Assembly (NCBI RefSeq): GCF_003259895.1
Contig: NZ_QLME01000003.1
Span: 62,001-126,000, forward strand
Reading direction: 5' to 3'
Length of the DNA: 64,000 bases
Source: Halanaerobium saccharolyticum
GTDB lineage: Bacteria; Bacillota; Halanaerobiia; Halanaerobiales; Halanaerobiaceae
Both the position numbers and the translations under genes were made by a program. Numbering within the stretch: the first letter of the stretch is position 1; each line of letters opens with the position of its first letter. The notes beneath the pieces were generated by a model. It had not been told where the DNA came from, ran no database searches, and worked only from the letters and a program-made list of their open reading frames with translations. Shown piece after piece: positions 46,396-55,446 of the stretch.

Positions 46396-46779
46396 ATGAA
46401 GAACAAACGTGCAGTACGAGTTGGAGAACTGTTAAAAGAAGAAATAAGTCAGATTGTGTTAAGAGAAATGAAGGATCCCCGAATTGGCTTTGTCTCTGTA
46501 ACTGATGTTGAAGTCAGTGGTGATTTAAGACATGCTAAGGTTTTTATCAGTGTTTATGGCAGTGATAAAGAAAAGGAAGAAACTCTGGCTGGTCTGCAGC
46601 AGGCACAGGGTTTTGTTCGCAAACTTGTAGGCGAAAGAGTTAAAATTCATCATACTCCGGAGATTATATTTCGCTATGATGATTCGATAGAAAATGGAGT
46701 TCATATTTCCGAAATAATAAAAGATCTAAAAGAAACAGGAGAGATAAAGGAGTCTGACTCTGATGCAGAAAAAAATTAA
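46396..46779 (+). CDS. rbfA: Ribosome-binding factor A
   Basis: The 127-residue RbfA has RVGELLKEEISQIVLREMKDPRIGFVSVTDVEVSGDLRHAKVFIS in its single KH-like domain and a polar C-terminal tail. It supports 16S 5'-end maturation and cold growth. It follows infB after 12 bp; the small ylxP (DUF503) gene often found between them is absent. The end overlaps nrnA. Confidence 0.96.
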   Translation: MKNKRAVRVGELLKEEISQIVLREMKDPRIGFVSVTDVEVSGDLRHAKVFISVYGSDKEKEETLAGLQQAQGFVRKLVGERVKIHHTPEIIFRYDDSIENGVHISEIIKDLKETGEIKESDSDAEKN

Positions 46780-47740
46780 AGAAATCATTAAGATATTATA
46801 TGAAAATGATAATTTTTTAATTGTCGGCCATGTAGGTGCAGACGGAGACAGTATTGGATCAGTAACTGCTTTAACCCGATTGTTAAAAAAGAAAAATAAA
46901 AAAGTCAGAGCTTATCTTAATCGTGATACTCTGGCTCCTTTTTCTTTTCTGAAGGTTAAAGGAGAAGAATTTTACACTGATGCTGAAAAATTAAAGGAAG
47001 ATCTTAAAACAGAAGATTATATTTTAATAACTCTGGACTCCGGCACCCGAGAACGGGTAGATCTGGATGAAGAAATTATTAATTCAGCCCAATTTATAAT
47101 TAATATTGATCATCATGCAGATAACACTCATTTTGGCAAAATAAATCTTGTTCAGGCCGACCGAGCTGCAGTTGGCGAAATCATTTACAATTTTGCTGTT
47201 GAAATGATTGATAAAAAATTACCACTTGCAGTTGCTGAGCCGCTGGGTACAGCAATCATTACTGATACTGGAGCTCTGCGTTATGAGAACACTACTTCGA
47301 GAGTCTTGAGAATTCTTGCTGATCTAATGGATTTTGGGGTTAATATTTATAAAATCAACAAAAAAGTCTTTGGCAGCTTGAGTTATCAAGCTCTAATCTT
47401 AAAAGGTATGGCTCTGTCCACTTTAGAAAAAAGTGAAAATGGTAAAATTGCCTGGCTTTATGTCAGCCGACAGATGATGCACGAAGCAGAAACAGATTAT
47501 ACTGAAGGTCTGGTTGGCCTGGCCAGAGATATTGAGGATGTGGAAATCGGTATTCTTTTCACTGAGGAAGAAGAAAAAGAAATCAAAGTTAGTCTGCGTT
47601 CTAATTTTTATGCAGAAGTAAATAAACTGGCTGCAGAGTTTAATGGTGGTGGTCACCCCAGAGCTTCTGGAGCAACAGTAGAGAAAACTCTACAGGAAGC
47701 AATAAATTCTGTGGTGGAAGCAGCGAAAAAATATGTTTGA
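46763..47740 (+). CDS. nrnA: DHH-family bifunctional oligoribonuclease/PAP phosphatase NrnA
   Basis: The 325-residue protein has the DHH motifs GHVGADGDSIGSVTAL (around 21-36; the DGD part of motif I), LITLDSGTRERV (around 91), and NIDHHADNTHFG (around 113-124), and a DHHA1 domain ending with GGGHPRASGATVE (around 295-307). It degrades nano-RNAs and dephosphorylates 3'-phosphoadenosine-5'-phosphate. It stands between rbfA and truB with overlaps on both sides. Confidence 0.95.
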   Translation: MQKKIKEIIKILYENDNFLIVGHVGADGDSIGSVTALTRLLKKKNKKVRAYLNRDTLAPFSFLKVKGEEFYTDAEKLKEDLKTEDYILITLDSGTRERVDLDEEIINSAQFIINIDHHADNTHFGKINLVQADRAAVGEIIYNFAVEMIDKKLPLAVAEPLGTAIITDTGALRYENTTSRVLRILADLMDFGVNIYKINKKVFGSLSYQALILKGMALSTLEKSENGKIAWLYVSRQMMHEAETDYTEGLVGLARDIEDVEIGILFTEEEEKEIKVSLRSNFYAEVNKLAAEFNGGGHPRASGATVEKTLQEAINSVVEAAKKYV

Positions 47741-48626
47741 TGGAACTGCAAATATTTTAAAACCACCCGGAATCTCTTCTTTTGCTTTAATAAAAAAATT
47801 ACGCTGGCTTCTGGACGAAAAAAAAGCCGGTCATACAGGCACTCTGGATCCCGCTGCAGCTGGTGTTCTTGGTGTCTGTTTTGGCAAGGCTACAAAAACT
47901 ATTCCTTTTTTAGATGACAGCCGTAAAGAATATATTTGTGAAATGAAGCTTGGAGCCAGAACTGATACACTTGATTTAGAAGGTGAGGTTATCAGAGAGG
48001 ATTTAAACTGGAATCAGCTCTCTCAAAATGAAGTGGAAACTGTGGTTTTAAGTTTTAAGGGAAAACAGGAGCAGGTTCCACCAATGTATTCTGCTCTTCA
48101 TTATCAGGGAAAACGCTTATATCAATTAGCACGGAGAGGGATTGTAGTTGAAAGAGAAAGCAGAGAAATTGAAATTTTTGAGATTCAGCTGCTTGAGATT
48201 AAGTTGCCTATAATTCGTTTTAAAGCCGAGGTTTCCCGGGGAACTTATATCCGATCTCTGGTCAGAGATATAGCTGAAAAGTTAAATACCAATGGAGTAA
48301 TGACTTTTTTACTTCGAACTAAATCTGGTCCATTTAAATTAGAAAATTCAGTGAGCTATGAAGAAATTGAAGCAGAAGGTAAGGACTTATTACAGACTCC
48401 CTATGAACCTCTTGATTTACCGCACTACACCATTAAAGATGAAGAATATCAACGCGCGGAAAATGGAAATTATTTAATTAAAGATAATTTAGTCGAAACA
48501 GATATTGAGCTGGATGTTGGAGATTATTTTCTGCTTTTTTCTGAATCTGGAAAATTTATAGCAATTAGTCAGCATCTGGTCGAAGATGATTATCATATTT
48601 ATCAACCACATAAAGTTTTTATTTAG
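47733..48626 (+). CDS. truB: tRNA pseudouridine-55 synthase TruB
   Basis: The 297-residue enzyme has the catalytic Asp in KAGHTGTLDPAAAGVLGVCFGKATK (around 31-55) and later QVPPMYSALHYQGKRLYQLAR and SRGTYIRSLVRDIAEKL. It isomerises U55 in tRNA T-arms. The ATG overlaps the end of nrnA by 8 bp. Confidence 0.97.
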   Translation: MFDGTANILKPPGISSFALIKKLRWLLDEKKAGHTGTLDPAAAGVLGVCFGKATKTIPFLDDSRKEYICEMKLGARTDTLDLEGEVIREDLNWNQLSQNEVETVVLSFKGKQEQVPPMYSALHYQGKRLYQLARRGIVVERESREIEIFEIQLLEIKLPIIRFKAEVSRGTYIRSLVRDIAEKLNTNGVMTFLLRTKSGPFKLENSVSYEEIEAEGKDLLQTPYEPLDLPHYTIKDEEYQRAENGNYLIKDNLVETDIELDVGDYFLLFSESGKFIAISQHLVEDDYHIYQPHKVFI

Positions 48627-48642
48627 TTCTGGAGGAAATCAT

Positions 48643-49566
48643 ATGCAGGTTATAACAAGTAATGAATATAATAAATTTAAAGGCAGTAATACCTGTCTGG
48701 CAATTGGAGCTTTTGATGGTTTGCATAAGGGTCATCAGCTGATAATAAATCAGGCGATTAAAGAAGCCAGAAAAAATAATTATCCTGCTGCAGTTTTATC
48801 TTTCCATCCCCATCCCCTGGAAATAATTGTAGGGAAAACGCCTCCACCTTCTATAGTTTCCCGCAGCCAGAAGATTTCTATTCTGGAAGATATGGGAGTA
48901 GATTATTATTTTGAGCAGGAATTTAATCAGGAATTTGCACAACTTAAACCGGAAGAATTTATTAGAAATATTCTTCTGGATAAGATTAAGGTAAAAACTA
49001 TAGTTGTTGGTGATGATTTTCGCTTTGCCTACAAAAATGAAGGTAATGTTGAAATTTTAAAGGAAATGGGAAAATTACATAATTACCAGGCCAAAATCAT
49101 TTCTCAACTTCATGCCAGTGATGATAGAATTTCAAGTACCAGGATTAGAACTCTGCTCAAAAAGGGAAAAATAAAAAAAGCTAAAAAATTACTTGGTAGG
49201 TCCTATCAAATTTGTGGTGAGGTAATTCATGGTAAAAAAAGGGGTAGAAAGCTGGGCTTTCCAACCGCCAATTTAAATTTAGAAACAAATTATGCCCTAC
49301 CTCCTGAAGGAGTTTATGCTGTTAAAGTTCAATATCAGGGGCAAGAATACGTTGGTGCAGCTAATTTAGGATATAATCCTACTTTTAATAATCAGGATAT
49401 TTCTTTTGAGGTCTTTATTTTGGACTTCAAAGGAGACCTGTATAATCAGAGATTATGTGTTGATCTGATAGATTTTATTAGAAGTGAGAAAGACTTTAAA
49501 ACTAAGGAAGAATTAATTGCCCAGATGCAGCAAGATATTCTTTACACACGCCAACTTTTATGTTAA
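48643..49566 (+). CDS. ribF: Bifunctional riboflavin kinase / FAD synthetase
   Basis: I start this at ATG 48643 (307 residues), five to six bases after ggaggaaa; longer upstream readings run into truB. The N-terminal nucleotidyltransferase has AIGAFDGLHKGHQLII (around 19-34) and STRIRTLLKKGKIKKAKKLLGR (around 165-186). The C-terminal kinase has HGKKRGRKLGFPTANL and GVYAVKVQYQGQEYVGAANLG. It makes FMN and FAD. The rpsO promoter begins inside its last codons. Confidence 0.96.
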   Translation: MQVITSNEYNKFKGSNTCLAIGAFDGLHKGHQLIINQAIKEARKNNYPAAVLSFHPHPLEIIVGKTPPPSIVSRSQKISILEDMGVDYYFEQEFNQEFAQLKPEEFIRNILLDKIKVKTIVVGDDFRFAYKNEGNVEILKEMGKLHNYQAKIISQLHASDDRISSTRIRTLLKKGKIKKAKKLLGRSYQICGEVIHGKKRGRKLGFPTANLNLETNYALPPEGVYAVKVQYQGQEYVGAANLGYNPTFNNQDISFEVFILDFKGDLYNQRLCVDLIDFIRSEKDFKTKEELIAQMQQDILYTRQLLC

Positions 49567-49569
49567 AAT
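49541..49569 (+). promoter_or_regulatory. Sigma-A promoter of rpsO inside the end of ribF
   Basis: TTTACA at 49541-49546, a 17-bp spacer and TAAAAT at 49564-49569. It gives rpsO-pnp its own transcript with a ~90-base leader. Confidence 0.7.
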
Positions 49570-49590
49570 TATAAAGAAAGTTTTAAATTA

Positions 49591-49635
49591 CCGTTAGCTA
49601 GGATTTCGACTCTCCGACGTTTTCTTGGCTTACGG
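49591..49635 (+). ncRNA. Structured leader of rpsO (candidate S15-binding RNA)
   Basis: CCGTTAGC (49591-49598) pairs with GCTTACGG (49628-49635) with one mismatch, closing a 29-base internal region that contains a small TCG/CGA hairpin. It lies between the rpsO promoter and ribosome site. S15-binding autoregulatory leaders are known in diverse bacteria, but no class was matched here. Confidence 0.5.
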
Positions 49636-49665
49636 CGAATCAATAATTCAGGAGGTGAATTTTAC

Positions 49666-49932
49666 ATGTTAAGCAAAGAAAAAAAGCAAGAAATAATTAA
49701 GGAATATCAGTTAGAAGAAGGCGATACAGGGTCATCTGAAGTACAGATTGCTCTTTTAACAGCCAGAATCGCTGATTTAACTGAGCACTTAAAAGACCAT
49801 AAAAATGATCATCATTCAAGAAGAGGATTATTAAAAATGGTTGGACAGAGAAGAAAGTTACTTAGATATTTAAAAAATAATGATGTTCTGCGTTATCGTG
49901 AACTAATTTCTAAATTAGGAATTCGCGGTTAA
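49666..49932 (+). CDS. rpsO: 30S ribosomal protein S15
   Basis: The 88-residue S15 shows [55 protein letters not shown] and [13 protein letters not shown]. It binds the central domain of 16S rRNA early in assembly. It is followed by a strong terminator and then pnp, the usual neighbour. Confidence 0.99.
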   Translation: MLSKEKKQEIIKEYQLEEGDTGSSEVQIALLTARIADLTEHLKDHKNDHHSRRGLLKMVGQRRKLLRYLKNNDVLRYRELISKLGIRG

Positions 49933-49944
49933 TAATGCATACTA

Positions 49945-49973
49945 AAAGAGCGGGGCAATCCCCGCTCTTTATT
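49945..49973 (+). terminator. Rho-independent terminator between rpsO and pnp
   Basis: AAAGAGCGGGG pairs perfectly with CCCCGCTCTTT around a caat loop. The T tract is short, so partial read-through to pnp is likely. Confidence 0.85.
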
Positions 49974-49992
49974 TGAATAAGGAGGAAAAAAT

Positions 49993-52083
49993 ATGAAAGA
50001 ATGGACAATTGATTTTGCCGGTGATGAGTTTAACTTACAGACCGGTAAACTGGCCAAGCAGGCCAATGGTTCGGTAGTAGTTCGCTGTGGAGATTCTCAG
50101 GTTTTAGTCACAGCAACTATGGATGATCCAAGACCAGGTATGAACTACTTTCCACTGATGGTCAATTATGAGGAAAGAGTTTATGCTATCGGCCAAATTC
50201 CTGGCAGTGTTATGAGAAGAGAAGGACGCCCCAGAGATGAAGCGACTTTAGCTGCTAGAGTAATTGACCGCTCTATCAGACCACTATTTCCGGATGGCTA
50301 CAGACGTGATGTACAAATAGTTGCTACTATTTTATCTGTAGATGATGATCATGATCCAGAAGTACTGGCCTTAAATGGAGCATCAGTTGCACTAACACTA
50401 TCAGATATACCTTTTGCTGGACCAATTGGTGGAGTAAAAGTTGGATTAGTTGAGGGTGAGATAGTTATTAATCCAGATGAAGAAGAAAGAGAAAATAGTG
50501 ATCTTGATCTGGTAGTAGCAGGAAGCAAAGATGCAATTATGATGGTAGAAGCCAGTGCAAATGAGGTAAGTGAAGAAAAAATTCTGGAAGCAATGGATGC
50601 TGCTCATGAGGAAATTAAAAAGATTATTTCTCTACAGGAAGATATTAGAGAAGAAGCAGGTAAGGAAAAAGCACCATTTGAATCTCCAACTGTTGACTCT
50701 GAAATTCAGTCTCAGGTTGATCAAATTCTTGGAGATAAAATGAAAGAAGCAATTCAGATTCAGGAAAAGAAGGCCAGAAATACTAGACTTGATGCCTTAA
50801 AAGAAGAACTAAAAAATACAATTAATCCTGATGAAGATGAAGAAATCAACGATCAGCTCGAACTGGCTTTTGAAAAGATGATTAAACAGTCTGTTAAAAG
50901 CTTAATTATTGATGATGGTGTTCGTCCTGATGGTAGAGAATATGATGAAATCAGACCTATCTGGGCAGAGGTTGACTTTGTACCAAGAGCACATGGTTCT
51001 GGAATTTTCACCAGAGGTGAAACTCAGGCCTTAAGTGTCTTAACTTTAGGATCAGCCAGAGATGAGCAGACAATATTTGGACTCGGTGAAAATGAGACCA
51101 AACGCTATATGCATCACTATAATTTCCCATCTTTCTGTGTTGGTGAAACATCTCCAATGCGTTCACCTGGAAGAAGAGAGATCGGACATGGTACTTTGGG
51201 TGAAAAAGCATTACTGCCGGTTATTCCGTCGGAAGAAGATTTTCCATATACAATTAGAATTGTCTCAGAGGTATTAGAATCTAACGGTTCTTCCTCACAG
51301 GCAAGTATCTGTGGTAGTAGTTTAGCCTTAATGGCTGCTGGTGTGCCAATCAAAGCACCTGTTGCAGGTATTGCTATGGGGCTAATGAAAAAAGATGATG
51401 AGATTGTTGTCCTGTCTGATATTCAGGGTTTTGAAGATTTCCATGGAGATATGGACTTTAAAGTTGCTGGAACTAAAGCTGGTATTACAGCTTTACAGAT
51501 GGATATGAAATTAAAGGGTCTATCTTCTGAAGTTTTAAAGGAAGCCTTAGAAAAAGCTAAAAAAGGCAGAATGCATATTATGGATAAAATGCTGGATGTT
51601 ATACCAGAAACTCGTCCAGAACTATCTGAAAATGCTCCTGCAATTATTACCATGAACATTGATCCAGAAAAGATTAGATTTGTTATTGGTCCTGGTGGAA
51701 AGATGATTAATAAGATTATTGATGAAACTGGTGCTGACATTGACATCGAAGATGATGGTCTGGTAAAAATTATGACTGAAGATCAGGAAGGTGGACAGAA
51801 GGCAAAAGAAATGATTGAACGCCTGACTGAAGAGGTAGAAGTTGGTAAAATTTATCAGGGTAAGGTAAAAAGAATTATGAATTTTGGTGCCTTTGTAGAA
51901 ATTCTGCCGAACAAAGAAGGTCTTGTCCACATTTCTAAATTAGCTGACCATCATGTAAAAGAAGTTGGCGATGTTGTATCAGTAGGAGACGAAATTCCTG
52001 TAAAAGTTATCGAAATAGATAATCAGGACAGAATCAATTTATCTCTTAAGGATGCCAAAAAAGAACTAGAAGATAATGAGTAA
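49993..52083 (+). CDS. pnp: Polyribonucleotide nucleotidyltransferase (PNPase)
   Basis: The 696-residue PNPase has two RNase PH domains (QANGSVVVRCGDSQVLVTATM around 23; GIFTRGETQALSVLTLGSARDEQ around 338), with the catalytic region GHGTLGEKALLPV, GLMKKDDEIVVLSDIQGFEDFHGDMDFKVAGT split across residues 463-494, then a KH domain (IRFVIGPGGKMINKIIDETG) and an S1 domain (GKVKRIMNFGAFVEI). It degrades RNA phosphorolytically. Confidence 0.98.
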   Translation: MKEWTIDFAGDEFNLQTGKLAKQANGSVVVRCGDSQVLVTATMDDPRPGMNYFPLMVNYEERVYAIGQIPGSVMRREGRPRDEATLAARVIDRSIRPLFPDGYRRDVQIVATILSVDDDHDPEVLALNGASVALTLSDIPFAGPIGGVKVGLVEGEIVINPDEEERENSDLDLVVAGSKDAIMMVEASANEVSEEKILEAMDAAHEEIKKIISLQEDIREEAGKEKAPFESPTVDSEIQSQVDQILGDKMKEAIQIQEKKARNTRLDALKEELKNTINPDEDEEINDQLELAFEKMIKQSVKSLIIDDGVRPDGREYDEIRPIWAEVDFVPRAHGSGIFTRGETQALSVLTLGSARDEQTIFGLGENETKRYMHHYNFPSFCVGETSPMRSPGRREIGHGTLGEKALLPVIPSEEDFPYTIRIVSEVLESNGSSSQASICGSSLALMAAGVPIKAPVAGIAMGLMKKDDEIVVLSDIQGFEDFHGDMDFKVAGTKAGITALQMDMKLKGLSSEVLKEALEKAKKGRMHIMDKMLDVIPETRPELSENAPAIITMNIDPEKIRFVIGPGGKMINKIIDETGADIDIEDDGLVKIMTEDQEGGQKAKEMIERLTEEVEVGKIYQGKVKRIMNFGAFVEILPNKEGLVHISKLADHHVKEVGDVVSVGDEIPVKVIEIDNQDRINLSLKDAKKELEDNE

Positions 52084-52146
52084 AATTCATTAAGAACTAA
52101 CGTAAAGATATAAATATAGTATTGATAATTGGAGATGAGTTTTAGA

Positions 52147-52989
52147 ATGATTTTAGGTAAACATGTTTCGATAGCTGGCGGCCTTGATCAAGCTTTTAAA
52201 AGAGCAGCCGATATTGGCTGTAATTCTATGCAGATCTTTGTTAAAAATCCACGCGGCTGGAAAATGCGTGAGGTTGAAGCAGAGGAAGTAGAGAAATTTA
52301 AGGTAGAAAGAAATAAATATAAAATTAACCCAGTTGTAGTCCATGCTGCTTACCTGATTAATCTTGCTTCTCCAAAAATTGAACTATGGGAAAAATCAAT
52401 TTCAGCTCTTAAGTCTGAATACGAACGCTGTGACAGGCTCGGAGCTGAATACCTGATTTTTCATCCAGGCAGCCATACAGGTTCTGGATTAGAAAGAGGT
52501 ATCCAAAAAATTGCCAAAGCATTAAATCAAATTTTAGCTGAAGTGGAAACTGAAACTATGATTCTTCTAGAAAACACTGCAGGAGCGGGTACAAGTATCG
52601 GAGAAGAATTTACTCAGCTTAAAGCAATTATTGATCTGGTTGACCAGTCATCAAGACTGGGAGTTTGTGTTGACAGCTGTCATGCTTTTACTGCTCAGTA
52701 TAACCTGGCAGAACCAGAAGGGCTGGAAGAATTAATTACTGATTTTGATCAGGTAATTGGTCTGAAACATTTAAAAGTTATTCATCTTAATGATTCTAAA
52801 TATGACTGCTGTACAAATAAAGATGAACATGCTCATATCGGAGAAGGAAAAATTGGGAGTGAAGCATTTAAAAGGTTAATCAACCATTCTAAATTAGAAG
52901 ATAAAATTTTTATTCTGGAGACACCCTGGTTTGATAACCAGGAAAAAGATGATGATGTTATTTTATTAAAAGAATTAAGGGAGGACTAA
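52147..52989 (+). CDS. nfo: Endonuclease IV (AP endonuclease)
   Basis: The protein is 280 residues from ATG 52147 (MILGKHVSIAGGL), with ggagatgag upstream; earlier in-frame starts at 52129 and 52135 overlap that site. Metal-binding motifs of the TIM-barrel family are seen: FHPGSHTGSG (around 104), LLENTAGAGTSIGEEF (around 140), GVCVDSCHAFTAQY (around 172), and IHLNDSKYDCCTNKDEHAHIGEG (split, around 213-235). It nicks abasic DNA. It precedes the DinG-like helicase by 2 bp. Confidence 0.95.
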   Translation: MILGKHVSIAGGLDQAFKRAADIGCNSMQIFVKNPRGWKMREVEAEEVEKFKVERNKYKINPVVVHAAYLINLASPKIELWEKSISALKSEYERCDRLGAEYLIFHPGSHTGSGLERGIQKIAKALNQILAEVETETMILLENTAGAGTSIGEEFTQLKAIIDLVDQSSRLGVCVDSCHAFTAQYNLAEPEGLEELITDFDQVIGLKHLKVIHLNDSKYDCCTNKDEHAHIGEGKIGSEAFKRLINHSKLEDKIFILETPWFDNQEKDDDVILLKELRED

Positions 52990-52991
52990 AT

Positions 52992-55442
52992 TTGTCTGCT
53001 AGTGCTGAAATGTTATTAGAAGTTGGTAAAGAAATTGAAACAGAAATTAAAGCAGCTTCTGGTAATGAAATATTTATAAGAGCTCAATTAAATAGTAAAA
53101 ATATTATAGAAGAAATAGAAGTGCTGGCCAGAGGTAATAGTTATTCTGCACCTGCTGTAATCAATAATATAATGGCAGGAGAAATGATAATTCACAATCA
53201 TCCTTCAGGAGATTTAACTCCATCGGCAGCTGATATCAGACTGGCAGCAAAAATGGCAGCAAGAGAAGTTGGTTTTGCTATTGTAAATAATCAGGCTGAT
53301 CAAATTTATGTAGTTGTAGAGGCCGGCAGTAAAAAAGAGAATAAAAAATTGGATAAAGAGGAAGTTTTAAGTTATTTTAAAAAAGAGGGGAAATTAGCCC
53401 GGGAATTAGAAAGATTTGCAGAAAGAAAAGAACAGCTGGTGACAGCTGAAAAAATTATTAATTCCTTTAATCAACATCAATTTGATTTTATTGAGGCAGG
53501 AACCGGCACCGGTAAATCTTTTGCCTATTTAATACCTGCTCTTTTTTATAATAATTTAAATCAGGCTCGAATAGTAGTTTCGACAAATACAATTAATTTA
53601 CAGGAACAATTAATTAATAAAGATCTTGTTACTCTGCAGCGAGTTCTGGATTTTGATTTTAATGCTGTTTTAGTTAAAGGCAGAAATAATTATCTCTGTT
53701 TGCGTAAATTTAAAAATTTTAATAAAAACTTTGAGAATGATGAGTTAGAAATTGAAGAAAAAATTTTTAATGAATTAAATGACTGGAAAAAACATACTGA
53801 AAGTGGGGAGAAGACAGAAATTAACTTTCAGCTTAAAAATAAAGTCTGGAATCAAATTGCTGCAGAAAGTGATCTCTGCTTAAAAACTTCCTGTCCTTTT
53901 TATTCAAATTGTTTTTTTATGCAGGCCAGAAAGAAAATATATAAAGCTGATATTTTAATTGTTAATCATCATCTCCTGCTATCTGACGCCCGGGTAAAAG
54001 ATGATACGGGATCTGCTGATAGAGGCATTCTCCCCAATTTTAATCATCTAATTATAGATGAGGCTCACAATATTGGAGAGATTGCTACTGATCACCTGGG
54101 TTATCCCTTATATCAGCCTCTTTTAGACAACTGGCTCAAAAGGTTGAGCGGAGACAAAAAGTCTCTTCTCTCAGAAATTAGAGAAGATATAGCATTTACT
54201 GTTGATTCGGATCAAAAAAGATTAAGAGATATTTTGGATAAAAAAATAATTCCTACAACTCAGAAAATTAGAGATTTAATCCCACAATATTTTAATGAAC
54301 TTAAAGATTTGATTTCTGATTATAAAGATAAAAAAATAACAGTTAATGCAAACTTAAAAAATAATCCTAAATGGAAGGAATTTCATAAGACTGCAGAAGA
54401 TTTAGCAGCATATTTAAAAAATGATTTTTCTTTTTTGCAAATTATTTATGAAAATTTATATTTGGGTCTGGAAGCAGAAACTGAGGAAAGCGAAATGAAA
54501 ATCAAATCCAGCCTCAATCGCTGTCAGGATCTAATAAAACGAGTAGAATTTAACTTAAAATCCGAAGATGATGATTATGTCTTCTGGCTGGAGTCAAGCT
54601 ATTACCGGGGCTCTGAGCAGATTGTGCAGAAATCTGCTCCCATTGATGCAGGGAAGTTTTTGCCAGATATGATCTGGTCAAAATTGACTAATGTCATTTT
54701 CACCTCTGCTACAATCACAGCTGCCAATTCTTTTGACTATTTTTACCGGGAAACTGGGATCAAAAAAGCTGAGGAATTAAAGGTGGAATCGCCTTTTGAT
54801 TATTCCAGGCAGGCTGAATTATTGATACCTTTAGATTTTCCAGATCCGGGTAACAGAAATTTTTTGAAAGAACTGGTACTCAGTTTAAAAGAAATTATAA
54901 GTAAGGCTCAGGGTTCAACTATGGTATTATTTACTTCTTATAAAATGTTAAGCTACTGTTACAACAATTTAAAAGCCGAACTTGAGGAAAAAGGGATTAG
55001 AATTTTGTCTCAGTCAAAATTATCCCGTAATTATATAATGCAGGAATTTCGCAGCCAATATAAAACAATAATTTTTGGAACTTCAAGTTTCTGGGAAGGG
55101 GTAGATTTGCCGGGGGATTTACTTAAATATTTGGTTATGGTTAAACTACCTTTTCCAGTACCAGGAGAACCGCTTTACAAAGCAAAGGAAAATCTTTTAA
55201 AGGAAAAAGGTTTAAATCCTTTTTATAATCTGGCTTTACCGCAGGCTGTAATTAAATTCAGACAGGGATTTGGACGTTTAATTAGATCAAAAAATGATAC
55301 AGGGTTTATAATTTTATTTGATAGAAGAGTTAAAAATAGATCTTATGGTCAAAAGTTTTTAGATTCTCTACCTCAGGGCTGTCCTGTTTCAGAGGTTAAT
55401 CAGGAAGAATTGCTTGCTAAAATAGATAAAAACGGGGAGTAA
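52992..55442 (+). CDS. DinG-family helicase with N-terminal RadC-like JAB domain
   Basis: The 816-residue protein joins two recognisable modules. Residues about 1-112 resemble the RadC/JAB metalloprotease-like fold, with the zinc motif HNHPSGDLTPSAADI (68-82; His68, His70, Asp81). From about 135 a superfamily 2 helicase of the XPD/DinG type follows: Walker A EAGTGTGKS (168-176), four cysteines for an Fe-S cluster (one in NYLCLRK, then DLC, TSCPF and NCFF), DEAHNI (around 355), and C-terminal helicase motifs GTSSFWEGVDLPG (around 697) and QGFGRLIRS (around 758). Bacillus DinG instead has an N-terminal exonuclease. It starts at TTG 52992, two bases after nfo, so DNA repair is likely. Confidence 0.88.
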   Translation: MSASAEMLLEVGKEIETEIKAASGNEIFIRAQLNSKNIIEEIEVLARGNSYSAPAVINNIMAGEMIIHNHPSGDLTPSAADIRLAAKMAAREVGFAIVNNQADQIYVVVEAGSKKENKKLDKEEVLSYFKKEGKLARELERFAERKEQLVTAEKIINSFNQHQFDFIEAGTGTGKSFAYLIPALFYNNLNQARIVVSTNTINLQEQLINKDLVTLQRVLDFDFNAVLVKGRNNYLCLRKFKNFNKNFENDELEIEEKIFNELNDWKKHTESGEKTEINFQLKNKVWNQIAAESDLCLKTSCPFYSNCFFMQARKKIYKADILIVNHHLLLSDARVKDDTGSADRGILPNFNHLIIDEAHNIGEIATDHLGYPLYQPLLDNWLKRLSGDKKSLLSEIREDIAFTVDSDQKRLRDILDKKIIPTTQKIRDLIPQYFNELKDLISDYKDKKITVNANLKNNPKWKEFHKTAEDLAAYLKNDFSFLQIIYENLYLGLEAETEESEMKIKSSLNRCQDLIKRVEFNLKSEDDDYVFWLESSYYRGSEQIVQKSAPIDAGKFLPDMIWSKLTNVIFTSATITAANSFDYFYRETGIKKAEELKVESPFDYSRQAELLIPLDFPDPGNRNFLKELVLSLKEIISKAQGSTMVLFTSYKMLSYCYNNLKAELEEKGIRILSQSKLSRNYIMQEFRSQYKTIIFGTSSFWEGVDLPGDLLKYLVMVKLPFPVPGEPLYKAKENLLKEKGLNPFYNLALPQAVIKFRQGFGRLIRSKNDTGFIILFDRRVKNRSYGQKFLDSLPQGCPVSEVNQEELLAKIDKNGE

Positions 55443-55446
55443 AAAG

